A DNA stretch of 29,492 nucleotides from Candidatus Gastranaerophilales bacterium (lineage in GTDB: Bacteria; Cyanobacteriota; Vampirovibrionia; Gastranaerophilales; Gastranaerophilaceae), in the NCBI GenBank assembly GCA_003150395.1, contig QAMI01000006.1:1-29492 (forward strand), written 5' to 3'. Positions 9,122 to 15,821 of this stretch are shown here, in pieces; the first letter of the stretch is position 1, and each line of letters begins with the position of its first letter. The translations under genes were made by a program, and so were the position numbers. The notes beneath the pieces were generated by a model, which made no database searches, was not told the origin of the DNA, and saw only the letters and a program-made list of their open reading frames with translations.

Positions 9122-9188
9122 GCATTAAAAAAGAGCCCGAAGGCTCTGATTTTAATGGTTCTATTTGTTTTAAATGGTGGAGGTTGAC
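9122..9188. repeat. Left attachment-site repeat (copy A, 67 bp)
   Basis: This is identical over 67 bases to 27001-27067. It contains a UUCG-loop terminator, the string AATGGTTCTATTTG, and TGGTGGAGGTT, which is the complement of the tRNA-Ala 3' end including CCA. The part at 9154-9185 matches 29279-29310 at 31 of 32 bases. It lies directly between the backbone Pif1-like gene and the first cargo gene, as expected of an attL site. Confidence 0.85.
9132..9147. terminator. UUCG-loop terminator within att copy A
   Basis: AGAGCC and GGCTCT are separated by CGAA. Read leftward this gives a CC-TTCG-GG tetraloop hairpin followed by TTTTTTAATGC, an ideal terminator for leftward (tRNA-direction) transcription. 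Rightward it is followed only by GATTTT but may still end the Pif1-like transcript. Confidence 0.7.
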
Positions 9189-9228
9189 ATACGGTTTAAC
9201 ACTCCAAATTCGCCAAATCGCCGCATAG
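9186..9228 (+). other. Element 1 left arm encoding an alternative recombinase C-terminus
   Basis: Continuing the recombinase reading frame through att copy A gives RLTYGLTLQIRQIAA and a TAG at 9226-9228. At copy B the same frame gives RLTYSLKLTNCQSMA and a TAG at exactly the same offset. Outside the perfect repeat the two arms (9189-9228 and 27068-27107) match at 27 of 40 bases, so both look like left ends of related elements. In an excised circle this arm would supply the end of the recombinase gene. Confidence 0.6.
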
Positions 9229-9254
9229 TCTATGATTTAAACCTATTAAAAACC

Positions 9255-9304
9255 TGCAATTTTTCTAGTCGCAAATTCTGAACTTCTGTAGGCAAAAAAT
9301 TGCA
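9255..9304. repeat. 10-bp inverted repeat near the element's left end
   Basis: TGCAATTTTT (9255-9264) and AAAAATTGCA (9295-9304) flank 30 bases. It lies between the att repeat and the first promoter of element 1. It could be a protein-binding arm site or an RNA hairpin; nothing here decides between these. Confidence 0.45.
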
Positions 9305-9327
9305 GAATTATAGAAAAGTGGCTAAGA

Positions 9328-9357
9328 TTGACAGTTTCATGCCTTATATGATATAAT
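9328..9357 (+). promoter_or_regulatory. Consensus sigma-70 promoter reading into element 1
   Basis: TTGACA (9328-9333), an 18-base spacer ending in TGA, and TATAAT (9352-9357) match consensus exactly, including an extended -10. Transcription would start near 9364 and give a leader of roughly 95 bases before the first cargo gene. The design matches the promoter of the Fic gene at 11933-11962. Confidence 0.75.
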
Positions 9358-9363
9358 TAATAA

Positions 9364-9460
9364 GACGTCTAGGCTCAGACCCGAGTGTAATGAACACTTA
9401 AAGATACAATCTTTCGATGGTAAAGCTGTTTGCGTTACAATATAGGTGAACTGTATCTTT
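9364..9460 (+). promoter_or_regulatory. Structured 5' leader ending in a stem over the ribosome binding site
   Basis: Within the predicted leader AAAGATACA (9400-9408) is complementary to TGTATCTTT (9452-9460), which lies immediately before ATG 9461 and after the AGGTGA ribosome binding site. AGTGT and ACACT (about 9384-9398) could form a further hairpin. Closing the long stem would bury the ribosome binding site region. I do not recognise a riboswitch class. A TACAAT at 9436-9441 could also be an internal -10. Confidence 0.4.
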
Positions 9461-10072
9461 ATGAATTTGAAAAGATTTTTGTGGTTATTATTGTTTTTAA
9501 TTATCTCATTACCTTCTTTTGCGGTTGATTACAACAAATTTGATATAAACGACATTAACTCTATTCAAAAAGCAACAAAAGAATATCAAAAAGAATTTGA
9601 GAACAAACGTGGCACAAAAGAAGCTGAACAGGATTACCTGAATTTCTTGAAATTCTATAATAAAGCAGTTAATGCTCAAAGCAAGAAAATAACCTTTGAA
9701 TATCAGGCGTATGATAACTCTTTTGAAAAACAAGCACAGGAATACTCTAAAAAGTATTTTCCTAAAGGAATGATAATTCATTTTGATGAAGGAGACTTTT
9801 TTCTTGTAGATAGTAACCAATATTTGTATGATGAATTTTCACCCTATTTAACAAAAGACTGGGAAGAACTTTTAAAATTTGAAACAAGATTTGATAAAAG
9901 AATAATCTCTGACGGAAGATATCGTATCTCAAAAGCAGAAATTAAAAATTTTATTCATTTTTATGAAAATTTTATTAAAAAATATCCTGATTTTACTGAA
10001 AAAAATAATATTAGACAAACAATTATCAATTATAAAAAAGATTTAAAACACTACCCCAATATAATATATTAA
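9461..10072 (+). CDS. Secreted protein of unknown function
   Basis: The product has 203 residues. The first 21 or so (MNLKRFLWLLLFLIISLPSFA) form a clear Sec signal peptide with a probable cleavage after SFA. There is no lipobox cysteine, so export as a soluble or wall-associated protein is likely. The mature part is charged and mostly helical, with EYQKEFENKRGTKEAEQDYLNF and repeated aromatic-acidic segments, but no domain I recognise. ATG 9461 was chosen because the signal peptide begins there; GTG 9446 is in frame but would add MNCIF before it. A very strong promoter and a structured leader precede it. A 10-bp hairpin at 10100-10124 follows. It is the first cargo gene of element 1. Confidence 0.7.
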   Translation: MNLKRFLWLLLFLIISLPSFAVDYNKFDINDINSIQKATKEYQKEFENKRGTKEAEQDYLNFLKFYNKAVNAQSKKITFEYQAYDNSFEKQAQEYSKKYFPKGMIIHFDEGDFFLVDSNQYLYDEFSPYLTKDWEELLKFETRFDKRIISDGRYRISKAEIKNFIHFYENFIKKYPDFTEKNNIRQTIINYKKDLKHYPNIIY

Positions 10073-10099
10073 CTATTTTAATAACTAGAATTAATATCA

Positions 10100-10124
10100 T
10101 ACACCGACACAATTTGTCGGTGTA
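10100..10124 (+). terminator. Perfect 10-bp hairpin after the secreted-protein gene
   Basis: TACACCGACA (10100-10109) pairs with TGTCGGTGTA (10115-10124) around a CAATT loop. No U tract follows on either strand, so it may be a weak terminator, an RNA-stabilising end or a dyad operator upstream of the peptidase gene. Confidence 0.4.
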
Positions 10125-10157
10125 AATGTACATAGCTGAAATATAAGGAGAAAAACA

Positions 10158-11084
10158 ATGGCAAACAAAACCTTTTGGTCACCTGAAGAAGTAGAGCTTT
10201 ACTTTAAAAATTTAAAAACAGGGAGTAAGTTAAAACTTCCAGATGAAGCATATTGTACTGAAAATTTTACCTGGAATGAAGTTTTACAAACTAAAGAAAG
10301 AAACATAGACATGCCTTCAAGACAAATTCTTGAAAATTTAAAATCAAGTGCGGATGTTTTACAGAATTATAGAGATAAAACAGGTAAACCCATTAAAATT
10401 ACATCAGGATGGAGAACCCCGACTGAACAGCAGAGATTAATCAATGCTTACAATCGTAAAGATGGTACGCAAAAAAACAAACCATCTGAAACAAGTTTAC
10501 ATTTAGAAGGGTTGGCTTTGGATTTTGCAGTTCAAGGAAGTTCACAAAATTTTATACAAAGTATTATAGATGAAACCCATATGGGTGAAATGGAATTTGG
10601 TTCAAACTATACCCACATAGGATTACCAACATTTTCAAAATCATATTTGCAACGGAATGGTATATATAGTGATAAAATATATAGAAAATTAAATGCTGAA
10701 AATGTTGAATTGTCACCATATGCAAAACAAAAAATTATTAAACGAATGGATGCAAGCAATTGGTCTCCACGTCCGTCTCATTTTGATGTGAAAAAGAACT
10801 CAGATACATTTAAAGATGTAGAAATTAATCTTATGAATTATAAAATTGATGAAATACCGCAATTAAGTTTAGCTAATAAAATATTTACAAGAGAAGAAAT
10901 AGCAAAAATGAGTAATAATGAATTCACAAAGTTTGAAAAGTCTATTGATAAACAACTTGCAACAATAGGAGTTCCAACGGAATATGAGGCTCAAGAAGCT
11001 GTCAGAACTGGTAGTATGATTTGGGTTGATTCGTATAAACGTCAAGACGGAACTAATGTGAGTGGATATTACAGGTCAGTTTAA
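10158..11084 (+). CDS. M15-family zinc peptidase (D-Ala-D-Ala carboxypeptidase or endolysin type)
   Basis: The product has 308 residues. Its N-terminal half is an M15A/VanY-like fold that cleaves peptidoglycan peptides. The segment IKITSGWRTPTEQQRLINA precedes the zinc motif SLHLEGLALDF (H115, D122), and the third ligand is H153 in NYTHIGL. About 130 residues follow that are not peptidase: a WSPRPSHFD segment and a C-terminal FTREEIAKMSNNEF helix ending in MIWVDSYKRQDGTNVSGYYRSV. That extension may be a targeting or structural module. No signal peptide is visible, which fits a phage-type lysin or a protein released by another route. AAGGAG at 10145-10150 supports ATG 10158. It is flanked by a secreted protein gene and a convergent DUF2188 gene. 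Confidence 0.75.
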   Translation: MANKTFWSPEEVELYFKNLKTGSKLKLPDEAYCTENFTWNEVLQTKERNIDMPSRQILENLKSSADVLQNYRDKTGKPIKITSGWRTPTEQQRLINAYNRKDGTQKNKPSETSLHLEGLALDFAVQGSSQNFIQSIIDETHMGEMEFGSNYTHIGLPTFSKSYLQRNGIYSDKIYRKLNAENVELSPYAKQKIIKRMDASNWSPRPSHFDVKKNSDTFKDVEINLMNYKIDEIPQLSLANKIFTREEIAKMSNNEFTKFEKSIDKQLATIGVPTEYEAQEAVRTGSMIWVDSYKRQDGTNVSGYYRSV

Positions 11085-11091
11085 TTAAAAA

Positions 11092-11118
11092 GAGAGAGCA
11101 GCTTTATTCTGCTCTCTC
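11092..11118. terminator. Bidirectional terminator between peptidase and DUF2188 genes
   Basis: GAGAGAGCAG (11092-11101) pairs with CTGCTCTCTC (11109-11118) around CTTTATT. Leftward it runs into TTTTTAATTAAA, making it a good terminator for the DUF2188 gene; it lies 8 bases past the peptidase stop on the other strand. Confidence 0.75.
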
Positions 11119-11131
11119 AACAATAACGGAT

Positions 11132-11353
11132 TTAACCTCTCGGTGGACAAGGGTCATTTCCATAAGAATTACGGTCTCGGAATTGCCCCTGTCTGTTATG
11201 GATAAACAATTCACTACCTTGATTAATAGCTATCTGTCTTCCAATTTCGTAAGCCTGAGCCTGAGTATTAGTTCTTACTGTTGCTCTTGATGCACCTGCT
11301 GCTTTAACTTGCCAACCACCATCAGGGTGCGGCGTAACATGCTGATTTGTCAT
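11132..11353 (-). CDS. DUF2188 family protein
   Basis: This 73-residue protein matches the DUF2188 pattern throughout: N-terminal HVTPHPDGGWQVKAAGASRA, then an alanine-rich helix, ELFIHNRQGQFRD, and C-terminal SYGNDPCPPRG. The family's function is not established; members are small, often mobile-element-borne or stress-associated proteins. AAAGGAA upstream of ATG 11351-11353 supports the start. Its base composition is clearly less AT-rich than its neighbours, hinting at a different origin. It converges on the M15 peptidase gene with a shared terminator. Confidence 0.8.
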   Translation of the reverse strand: MTNQHVTPHPDGGWQVKAAGASRATVRTNTQAQAYEIGRQIAINQGSELFIHNRQGQFRDRNSYGNDPCPPRG

Positions 11354-11504
11354 TTTGACAATTTCCTTTCATTAGCGATTATACACTAGCAATAAAGCTC
11401 GCTTTTACTTTACTACCATCACCCTTCTATCTATACAAATCTTCATGAAATCAAGTTTTAAACTTGTCATGGAGGAACAAATATGTAATAATTTTAGAAG
11501 GGAT

Positions 11505-11530
11505 GCGGAACATATTAATGTATGCTCCGC
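11505..11530. other. Imperfect hairpin downstream of the small basic protein gene
   Basis: GCGGAACATA (11505-11514) and TATGCTCCGC (11521-11530) pair with one mismatch around TTAATG. No U tract follows on either strand. A second hairpin, ACGTGTCG (11544-11551) with CGGCACGT (11565-11572), overlaps the stop of the small gene and is followed by TTTT on the plus strand. Confidence 0.4.
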
Positions 11531-11560
11531 AGTAATTGTTCAAACGTGTCGTGCTTTCAA

Positions 11561-11695
11561 CTATGCGGCACGTTTTCTTAATGGGAATTTCCAAAATTTA
11601 CCTTTGGAAATTTGAATAGTACCATTGACTTTTCGCCAATTAGTAATTAGATACCATTTCCCGTTAATCTCTTTAGGAAATCTTTTAAGTACCAT
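11561..11695 (-). CDS. Small basic protein (44 aa), unknown function
   Basis: Reading leftward, ATG 11693-11695 is preceded by GAAGGAGGA at ideal spacing, the best ribosome binding site in the window. The 44-residue product begins MVLKRFPKEINGKWYLITNW and ends in FPLRKRAA. It is strongly basic, with three tryptophans and a repeated KGK pattern, suggestive of nucleic-acid binding or a phage-type accessory peptide. I do not recognise a family. Upstream (11710-11870) the leader can form GTTCC/GGAAC and GCATGT/ACATGC stems, so the transcript may be structured. The rest of the 11354-11990 gap contains only this gene, these hairpins and the Fic promoter. Confidence 0.55.
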   Translation of the reverse strand: MVLKRFPKEINGKWYLITNWRKVNGTIQISKGKFWKFPLRKRAA

Positions 11696-11932
11696 TTTTA
11701 TCCTCCTTCTCTTACGTTCCTTACAAAGACACCTCGACCATGTGCGGAACTCTATTCTGTCTTATTTCTTGGGGAAAAATAAGATCACTACTTTGATGTA
11801 CACACATCACCCCTAAAGCATGTATTATTAAATAAGAACATGCTTATGCTGATTATTATACAATAATGTTTAAAACAAATCAAGACTATTAAACTAAAAA
11901 CATATTTTCGTTTAATAAGATTAACAATATAA

Positions 11933-11962
11933 TTGACAAATTGCATAATTATTTGATATAAT
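11933..11962 (+). promoter_or_regulatory. Consensus promoter of the Fic gene
   Basis: TTGACA (11933-11938), an 18-base spacer ending TGA, and TATAAT (11957-11962) form a full-consensus extended -10 promoter. A short leader with AGGAG at 11978-11982 leads to ATG 11991. Confidence 0.75.
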
Positions 11963-11990
11963 AATTACTGTTACACTAGGAGTAATAAAT

Positions 11991-13157
11991 ATGACTGCTA
12001 AAGAAAAGTTTAATGCCGGAAATTTAATTAATGTTGGTGGATACCAAGCGTATAGTCCAAATAAAATAAATCATAATTTTTATTTTACCGACAATAAGAC
12101 TTTAATTTTGTTAGAACAAGCATCTGCGGCATTGGGTAAATTAAATTATTTATGTCAGAAAATTTATTTTTCAGACGAATCTTCAAATATGTATTTTGAT
12201 ATGTTAACTATTTTTGAAGCATTAAAATCTGGAGCAATTGAAGGAACTAATGCAAATGTCGAAGAACTACTTACAGATGATTCTAAAAATAAAGATAGAG
12301 ACTCGACTGAGATTTTAAATTTATTTGAAATAATGATAAAATATTGTCTCAATAATAAGAAAACAAAAACTGACATTGCAAATATTAAAACTATTGAAAA
12401 AATTAATAGTGATTTATTTAAGGGTATAGAAAAAAAAGAAAAGTTTACTGGCAAAATAAGAGATAAACAAAATTATATTGGAGGAAATGATGAGCTTAGT
12501 GCATTATTTGTGCCTCCACCTCCATCAATGTTAAAAGAATTACTAGATGATTTAAATGCATTTTGGATTAATTCTAATCTATTTTTACCTATACTTATTA
12601 AAATAGCAATTTATCATTATCAATTTGAAACAATTCATCCATTTCTAGATGGTAATGGACGAACTGGTCGAATTCTAATTAATTTACAGTTAAAAGAATC
12701 CCATCTTTTAGATTTTCCAGTATTATGCCTTTCAGATTATTGGAGTAGAAATAAAGGACAATATTATGATGCATTAACAGTTGTTCGATTTTCTCATGAT
12801 ATAGAATATTGGATTCGCTTTTTTCTTAAGTCAATTATTGATACTTGTGAAGAAAGAATTACTACAATCGAAAATATAGAAGAATTAAGAAAAAAATATA
12901 TTAAACAATTTGACGAAATATCTAGAATGCCTCAAAACTATAATAAATTATTAGATCAGCTATTTAAATGTCCTCATATAACGATTAATAAAGCACAAGA
13001 AATTTTAAAGTTATCATACCAAGGAACAAGTAAAATAATACAAAATTTTGTAGATTTAGGTATATTAGAAGAAGATAAATCAAAAAAAAGAAATAGAATT
13101 TTTATTTTTAAAGAATATAGAAATATTATATTTAAAAGCTTATTTAAAGAAGATTAA
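11991..13157 (+). CDS. Fic family protein with inhibitory motif and winged-helix tail
   Basis: The product has 388 residues. The Fic core carries the catalytic HPFLDGNGRTGR from H216, which should transfer AMP from ATP to hydroxyl groups on target proteins. The N-terminal part contains S80-GAI-E84-G, which fits the inhibitory (S/T)xxxE(G/N) motif that holds class II Fic enzymes off by blocking the ATP gamma-phosphate site. The C-terminal 60 residues (ITINKAQEILKLSYQGTSK, then LGILEE) look like a winged helix, common in this class and possibly autoregulatory on DNA. The gene has its own consensus promoter and AGGAG ribosome binding site. No separate antitoxin is adjacent, consistent with intramolecular inhibition. 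The substrate is unknown. Confidence 0.88.
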   Translation: MTAKEKFNAGNLINVGGYQAYSPNKINHNFYFTDNKTLILLEQASAALGKLNYLCQKIYFSDESSNMYFDMLTIFEALKSGAIEGTNANVEELLTDDSKNKDRDSTEILNLFEIMIKYCLNNKKTKTDIANIKTIEKINSDLFKGIEKKEKFTGKIRDKQNYIGGNDELSALFVPPPPSMLKELLDDLNAFWINSNLFLPILIKIAIYHYQFETIHPFLDGNGRTGRILINLQLKESHLLDFPVLCLSDYWSRNKGQYYDALTVVRFSHDIEYWIRFFLKSIIDTCEERITTIENIEELRKKYIKQFDEISRMPQNYNKLLDQLFKCPHITINKAQEILKLSYQGTSKIIQNFVDLGILEEDKSKKRNRIFIFKEYRNIIFKSLFKED

Positions 13158-13168
13158 ATTGTATTATT

Positions 13169-14071
13169 CTATAAAAGTAAATCCCATTTAGGACTTTGAA
13201 TATCATTATTAGAATGCTTTTTATAGGACAGTGAGATATTCTTTAAATATTTTCTAAAGTCAGAATTTTCATCAGATATTCTGTTTATCATATTCCAATC
13301 TAAATCAGTTTTAGGTGCTTGTATTACGATATCACTTTCCAATGGGTTTTCTCTATCTAACTGAATAAAACCAATCTTGAAACTTGAACAAAGAAGCTGT
13401 AATTCTTCTTTTGCTTTATCTTCAATACCTTCTGCAACTAAATAAGAATAATTTGCCCAAGACGAATTTGATACCGTTTGGAAAAAATTCTCTCTTATAT
13501 TTGATGTTGTTATTATACCGTCTTTAACTTCAAAAGAATATAAATAACTTCTTTCTGAAGAATATTGTATAAGGCATTCTTTTGTTTCTTCATTAAACTT
13601 TGCGGCTAAGTCTTTATAACCTACAACATCTGCATGCAACCATTTATTATAATTTTTGCCACCATCTTTTTTAGATGTTTTTTCATCTATTCTGAGAGTT
13701 TGAATCCCAATGGAATTACAATATTGTGCTAATTTAGGATATAACTCTTTTTCTTCCTGTTTATTTTTATGAAGCTCACATTTTAAGGTTTCAATAACTA
13801 TAGTTTTGTTATCATAATAGTATTTTTGAGGTCTATCTGCAGTTCTATATACATATAACTTTTCAAAAGTCGCAGAATCATACCTACCAATTTCTGCAAT
13901 GATTTGTCGAATCAATGCTTTTTCAGATTTTACAGTTGTTCTACTCATTTTTCTATTACAGTAATCTTGTTTATTTTCAATAATCCATTCTGCAATTTCT
14001 CTTGCAGTCAAATATTTTTTAGGATTACTACGTAATAGCTCTGCAACCATTTCATATAAACTTTGTGCCAT
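13169..14071 (-). CDS. HrgA-like (COG2958) HARE-HTH/nuclease-fold protein
   Basis: This 300-residue protein is of the HrgA/COG2958 type. Residues 1-75 form an HTH domain of the HB1/HARE kind (MVAELLRSNPKKYLTAREIAEWI). After a linker, residues 110-280 show conserved features of the C-terminal domain: LYPKLAQYC, RIDEKTSKK, KWLHADVVGYKD, YSFEVKDG, FFQTVSNSSWANYSYLVA and GFIQLDRENPLESDIVI. HrgA is named from Helicobacter pylori, where it sits at a restriction-modification locus; a nuclease or regulator role in defence is suspected, not shown. AAGGAG supports ATG 14069-14071, and an extended -10 promoter lies just upstream. It is convergent with the Fic gene (11-base gap). Confidence 0.78.
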   Translation of the reverse strand: MAQSLYEMVAELLRSNPKKYLTAREIAEWIIENKQDYCNRKMSRTTVKSEKALIRQIIAEIGRYDSATFEKLYVYRTADRPQKYYYDNKTIVIETLKCELHKNKQEEKELYPKLAQYCNSIGIQTLRIDEKTSKKDGGKNYNKWLHADVVGYKDLAAKFNEETKECLIQYSSERSYLYSFEVKDGIITTSNIRENFFQTVSNSSWANYSYLVAEGIEDKAKEELQLLCSSFKIGFIQLDRENPLESDIVIQAPKTDLDWNMINRISDENSDFRKYLKNISLSYKKHSNNDIQSPKWDLLL

Positions 14072-14091
14072 AAAGACTCCTTTTATCTGTT

Positions 14092-14122
14092 ATTATAGCA
14101 TATAAAAATAAAACTAAGTCAA
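14092..14122 (-). promoter_or_regulatory. Promoter of the HrgA-like gene
   Basis: On the minus strand TTGACT (complement of 14117-14122), a 19-base spacer and TATAAT (complement of 14092-14097) are seen, with TGC before TATAAT giving an extended -10. Confidence 0.55.
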
Positions 14123-14140
14123 AATTTTTAACATAAACAC

Positions 14141-14169
14141 TTGACTTTTTCATTAAAATAGTTTATAAT
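14141..14169 (+). promoter_or_regulatory. Promoter of an intergenic RNA
   Basis: TTGACT (14141-14146), a 17-base spacer and TATAAT (14164-14169) form a near-perfect promoter on the plus strand, although no protein gene follows on that strand before a strong terminator. Confidence 0.6.
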
Positions 14170-14175
14170 AGAGTA

Positions 14176-14376
14176 CCACTAGTTAAGAAATGTAAATAAT
14201 TTGACAAAATCAGCAATTTGTATTATTTACAAAACTTTATATAATTATACAATAAGCATGTAAAGTATTTGACCATGGATATATTAATATTAAAATAATA
14301 ATAGATTTACTCATGTCTCAATCTGTATAAATAGAGACAAAGAGCTGTAAAGACACCTTATCAAGGTGTCTTTTTT
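14176..14376 (+). ncRNA. Candidate small RNA, about 200 nt
   Basis: This gene-free stretch is bracketed by a consensus promoter and an intrinsic terminator on the same strand. It contains a long hairpin: TGTAAATAAT (14191-14200) with ATTATTTACA (14222-14231), extended inward by ACAAAAT against AATTTGT across a three-base bulge. A second hairpin pairs TGTCTC (14314-14319) with GAGACA (14334-14339). The only plus-strand ATGs start frames of a few codons. It lies between two leftward gene groups, so it could regulate a defence gene or be an RNA antitoxin or antisense control. No RNA family is recognised. Confidence 0.45.
14350..14376 (+). terminator. Intrinsic terminator ending the candidate small RNA
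   Basis: AAGACACCTT (14350-14359) pairs with AAGGTGTCTT (14363-14372) around ATC and runs into TTTTTT on the plus strand. The minus-strand tail (TCTTTACAGC) is poorer, so plus-strand use is favoured, though it could also serve the leftward gene ending at 14376. Confidence 0.75.
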
Positions 14377-14996
14377 CATTTGAAATCTCTTAATAAACTA
14401 CTAAATGGTTTATGATAGGCCGAATTAAGATAAATTACAACAAATCCATTAGAAAGCTTTGTTTGGCTGAGAATTACAAGATAATTCTCTTTTTTATTGT
14501 ACAACTTAATTTTTGTTTTTTGAGTATTAACAGGAGTCCGAACAACTTGTATATCCCGATCATTTGAATGCTCTATAATGTATTTAATCCAAGGAATACG
14601 GAATGTTCTTGATGATGAAAATTCACCTGGAGTCCTTATTTTGGCATAAGGATTTGATTTTAGCTTCTTCTTCAAAAGCTTTTTTGCATCTTTAGTTAAT
14701 CTATCTTTCAAAGTTGGATCTTCATCAGATGTTATATGCTGAAAAATATCTAACTTGTCTCTCCAAGGACAATCCGAACATTCACAAAAATCGTTTACAC
14801 AATCATAATTACAAACAGAACAATCAAGAATTTTTGAATCTAATATAACTCTATAACCCTCAAAATGTACTTGTGTATTGTAAAAATCATCACAAAGTTT
14901 AGCATAAGCATCTTCCAATAATTTCTTTTTATCAATACGACCAGTGCCCAAATCCACTATATAATCTTTTTTATGTAACATTTCAGGAAGTTGCAT
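14376..14996 (-). CDS. Protein with Cys cluster and possible PBECR-type nuclease domain
   Basis: The 206-residue product starts immediately after the stop codon of the DUF3800 gene upstream, so the two are surely co-transcribed and probably translationally coupled. Residues 58-76 hold a dense cysteine cluster (CSVCNYDCVNDFCECSDC), likely metal-binding. The C-terminal 80 residues (RTFRIPWIKYIIEH, then LVILSQTKLSNGFVVIYLNSAY) recall phage Barnase/EndoU/ColicinE5-D/RelE-like (PBECR) domains with a conserved R...RI.WI block and a TAY-like end; this is pattern inference only. If correct, an RNA-cleaving role is plausible. The stop codon is TGA. Confidence 0.6.
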   Translation of the reverse strand: MQLPEMLHKKDYIVDLGTGRIDKKKLLEDAYAKLCDDFYNTQVHFEGYRVILDSKILDCSVCNYDCVNDFCECSDCPWRDKLDIFQHITSDEDPTLKDRLTKDAKKLLKKKLKSNPYAKIRTPGEFSSSRTFRIPWIKYIIEHSNDRDIQVVRTPVNTQKTKIKLYNKKENYLVILSQTKLSNGFVVIYLNSAYHKPFSSLLRDFK

Positions 14997-15698
14997 TTAT
15001 AATGATGTCCCTTCCCAAAACAATAAATTGAACTTTTTATTATGGTTCGTTACACCAAGTTTTATTCCATTTGCTTCAACAATTTTTACTAATTCTTTTT
15101 TGGTTATACAAGCTTCGTTTTTTAAATGTAAACCTCTGTTATAATAACAAACAATTCCTTGTATAAAATCATTAAGTTGCATAATATTTGATTGATATGA
15201 AGTTATATTTTGTAATTTTATATCTTTACAATGCCTTTGTAATATTTGTTCGGTTAATTTTAATTCATATCTTGCTTGATAACTATTTTCTTTTTTATCC
15301 ACATACACATTATATGACTTGTTAACTTGTAAAATCTTATCTACAAGATAATAAATCATTTTGAAATACCAAGTATTATGATTTTGATGTCTTGCAGGGT
15401 GGTCTAAAGTTGATTTATCAATGACAATAGCTCTAAATTTTAAAAATGGATTATCAAAAAAATAGTTCAGTACGTCTATGTAAAAATCATTTTTTGATTT
15501 TGATACTTTTGTCCATTTTATCTCCGCAAATTCCCAAATTTTATGTTTTTTCTTTATTGCAATAATATCATTAGATATTTCTTGAACCTTATCTTTTGGG
15601 CACCTTATACATGCAACAACCATTGTTTTGCACTTTTCATTCTCCAAATGACAACTTTCATCACAATATATATTTACTTCTTCTTTATTATTAAACAT
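14997..15698 (-). CDS. DUF3800 family protein
   Basis: This 233-residue protein is of the DUF3800 type, thought to have an RNase H-like fold and often found in mobile and defence regions. Visible features are the N-terminal acidic strand VNIYCDESCHL, a strand with the AEIKWTKVSKSK segment, FRAIVIDKSTLDH, YNVYVDKKEN, and the C-terminal QLNDFIQGIVCYYNRG helix carrying a further acidic residue. Acidic residues at these spots could bind metal. GGGGAG stands just before ATG 15696-15698. It is the first gene of a two-gene leftward unit with the Cys-cluster protein. Nothing in the sequence says whether it is a nuclease in practice. Confidence 0.75.
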   Translation of the reverse strand: MFNNKEEVNIYCDESCHLENEKCKTMVVACIRCPKDKVQEISNDIIAIKKKHKIWEFAEIKWTKVSKSKNDFYIDVLNYFFDNPFLKFRAIVIDKSTLDHPARHQNHNTWYFKMIYYLVDKILQVNKSYNVYVDKKENSYQARYELKLTEQILQRHCKDIKLQNITSYQSNIMQLNDFIQGIVCYYNRGLHLKNEACITKKELVKIVEANGIKLGVTNHNKKFNLLFWEGTSL

Positions 15699-15821
15699 TG
15701 TCTCCCCGCAATATTATTTTTAGACATGAGTATACATGAAAAAAGGATAATAGCAAGAATATATCAGAATTCCATATACATAATAAATTTGTTTATATGA
15801 CAGATTAACAGGAGAATTTTT

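Noticed and set aside
9175..9250. A degenerate tRNA body after att copy A
   Set aside because: Only the 11-base acceptor end is present. There is no matching 5' acceptor strand, T loop or anticodon arm; the sequence instead matches the left arm of element 2.
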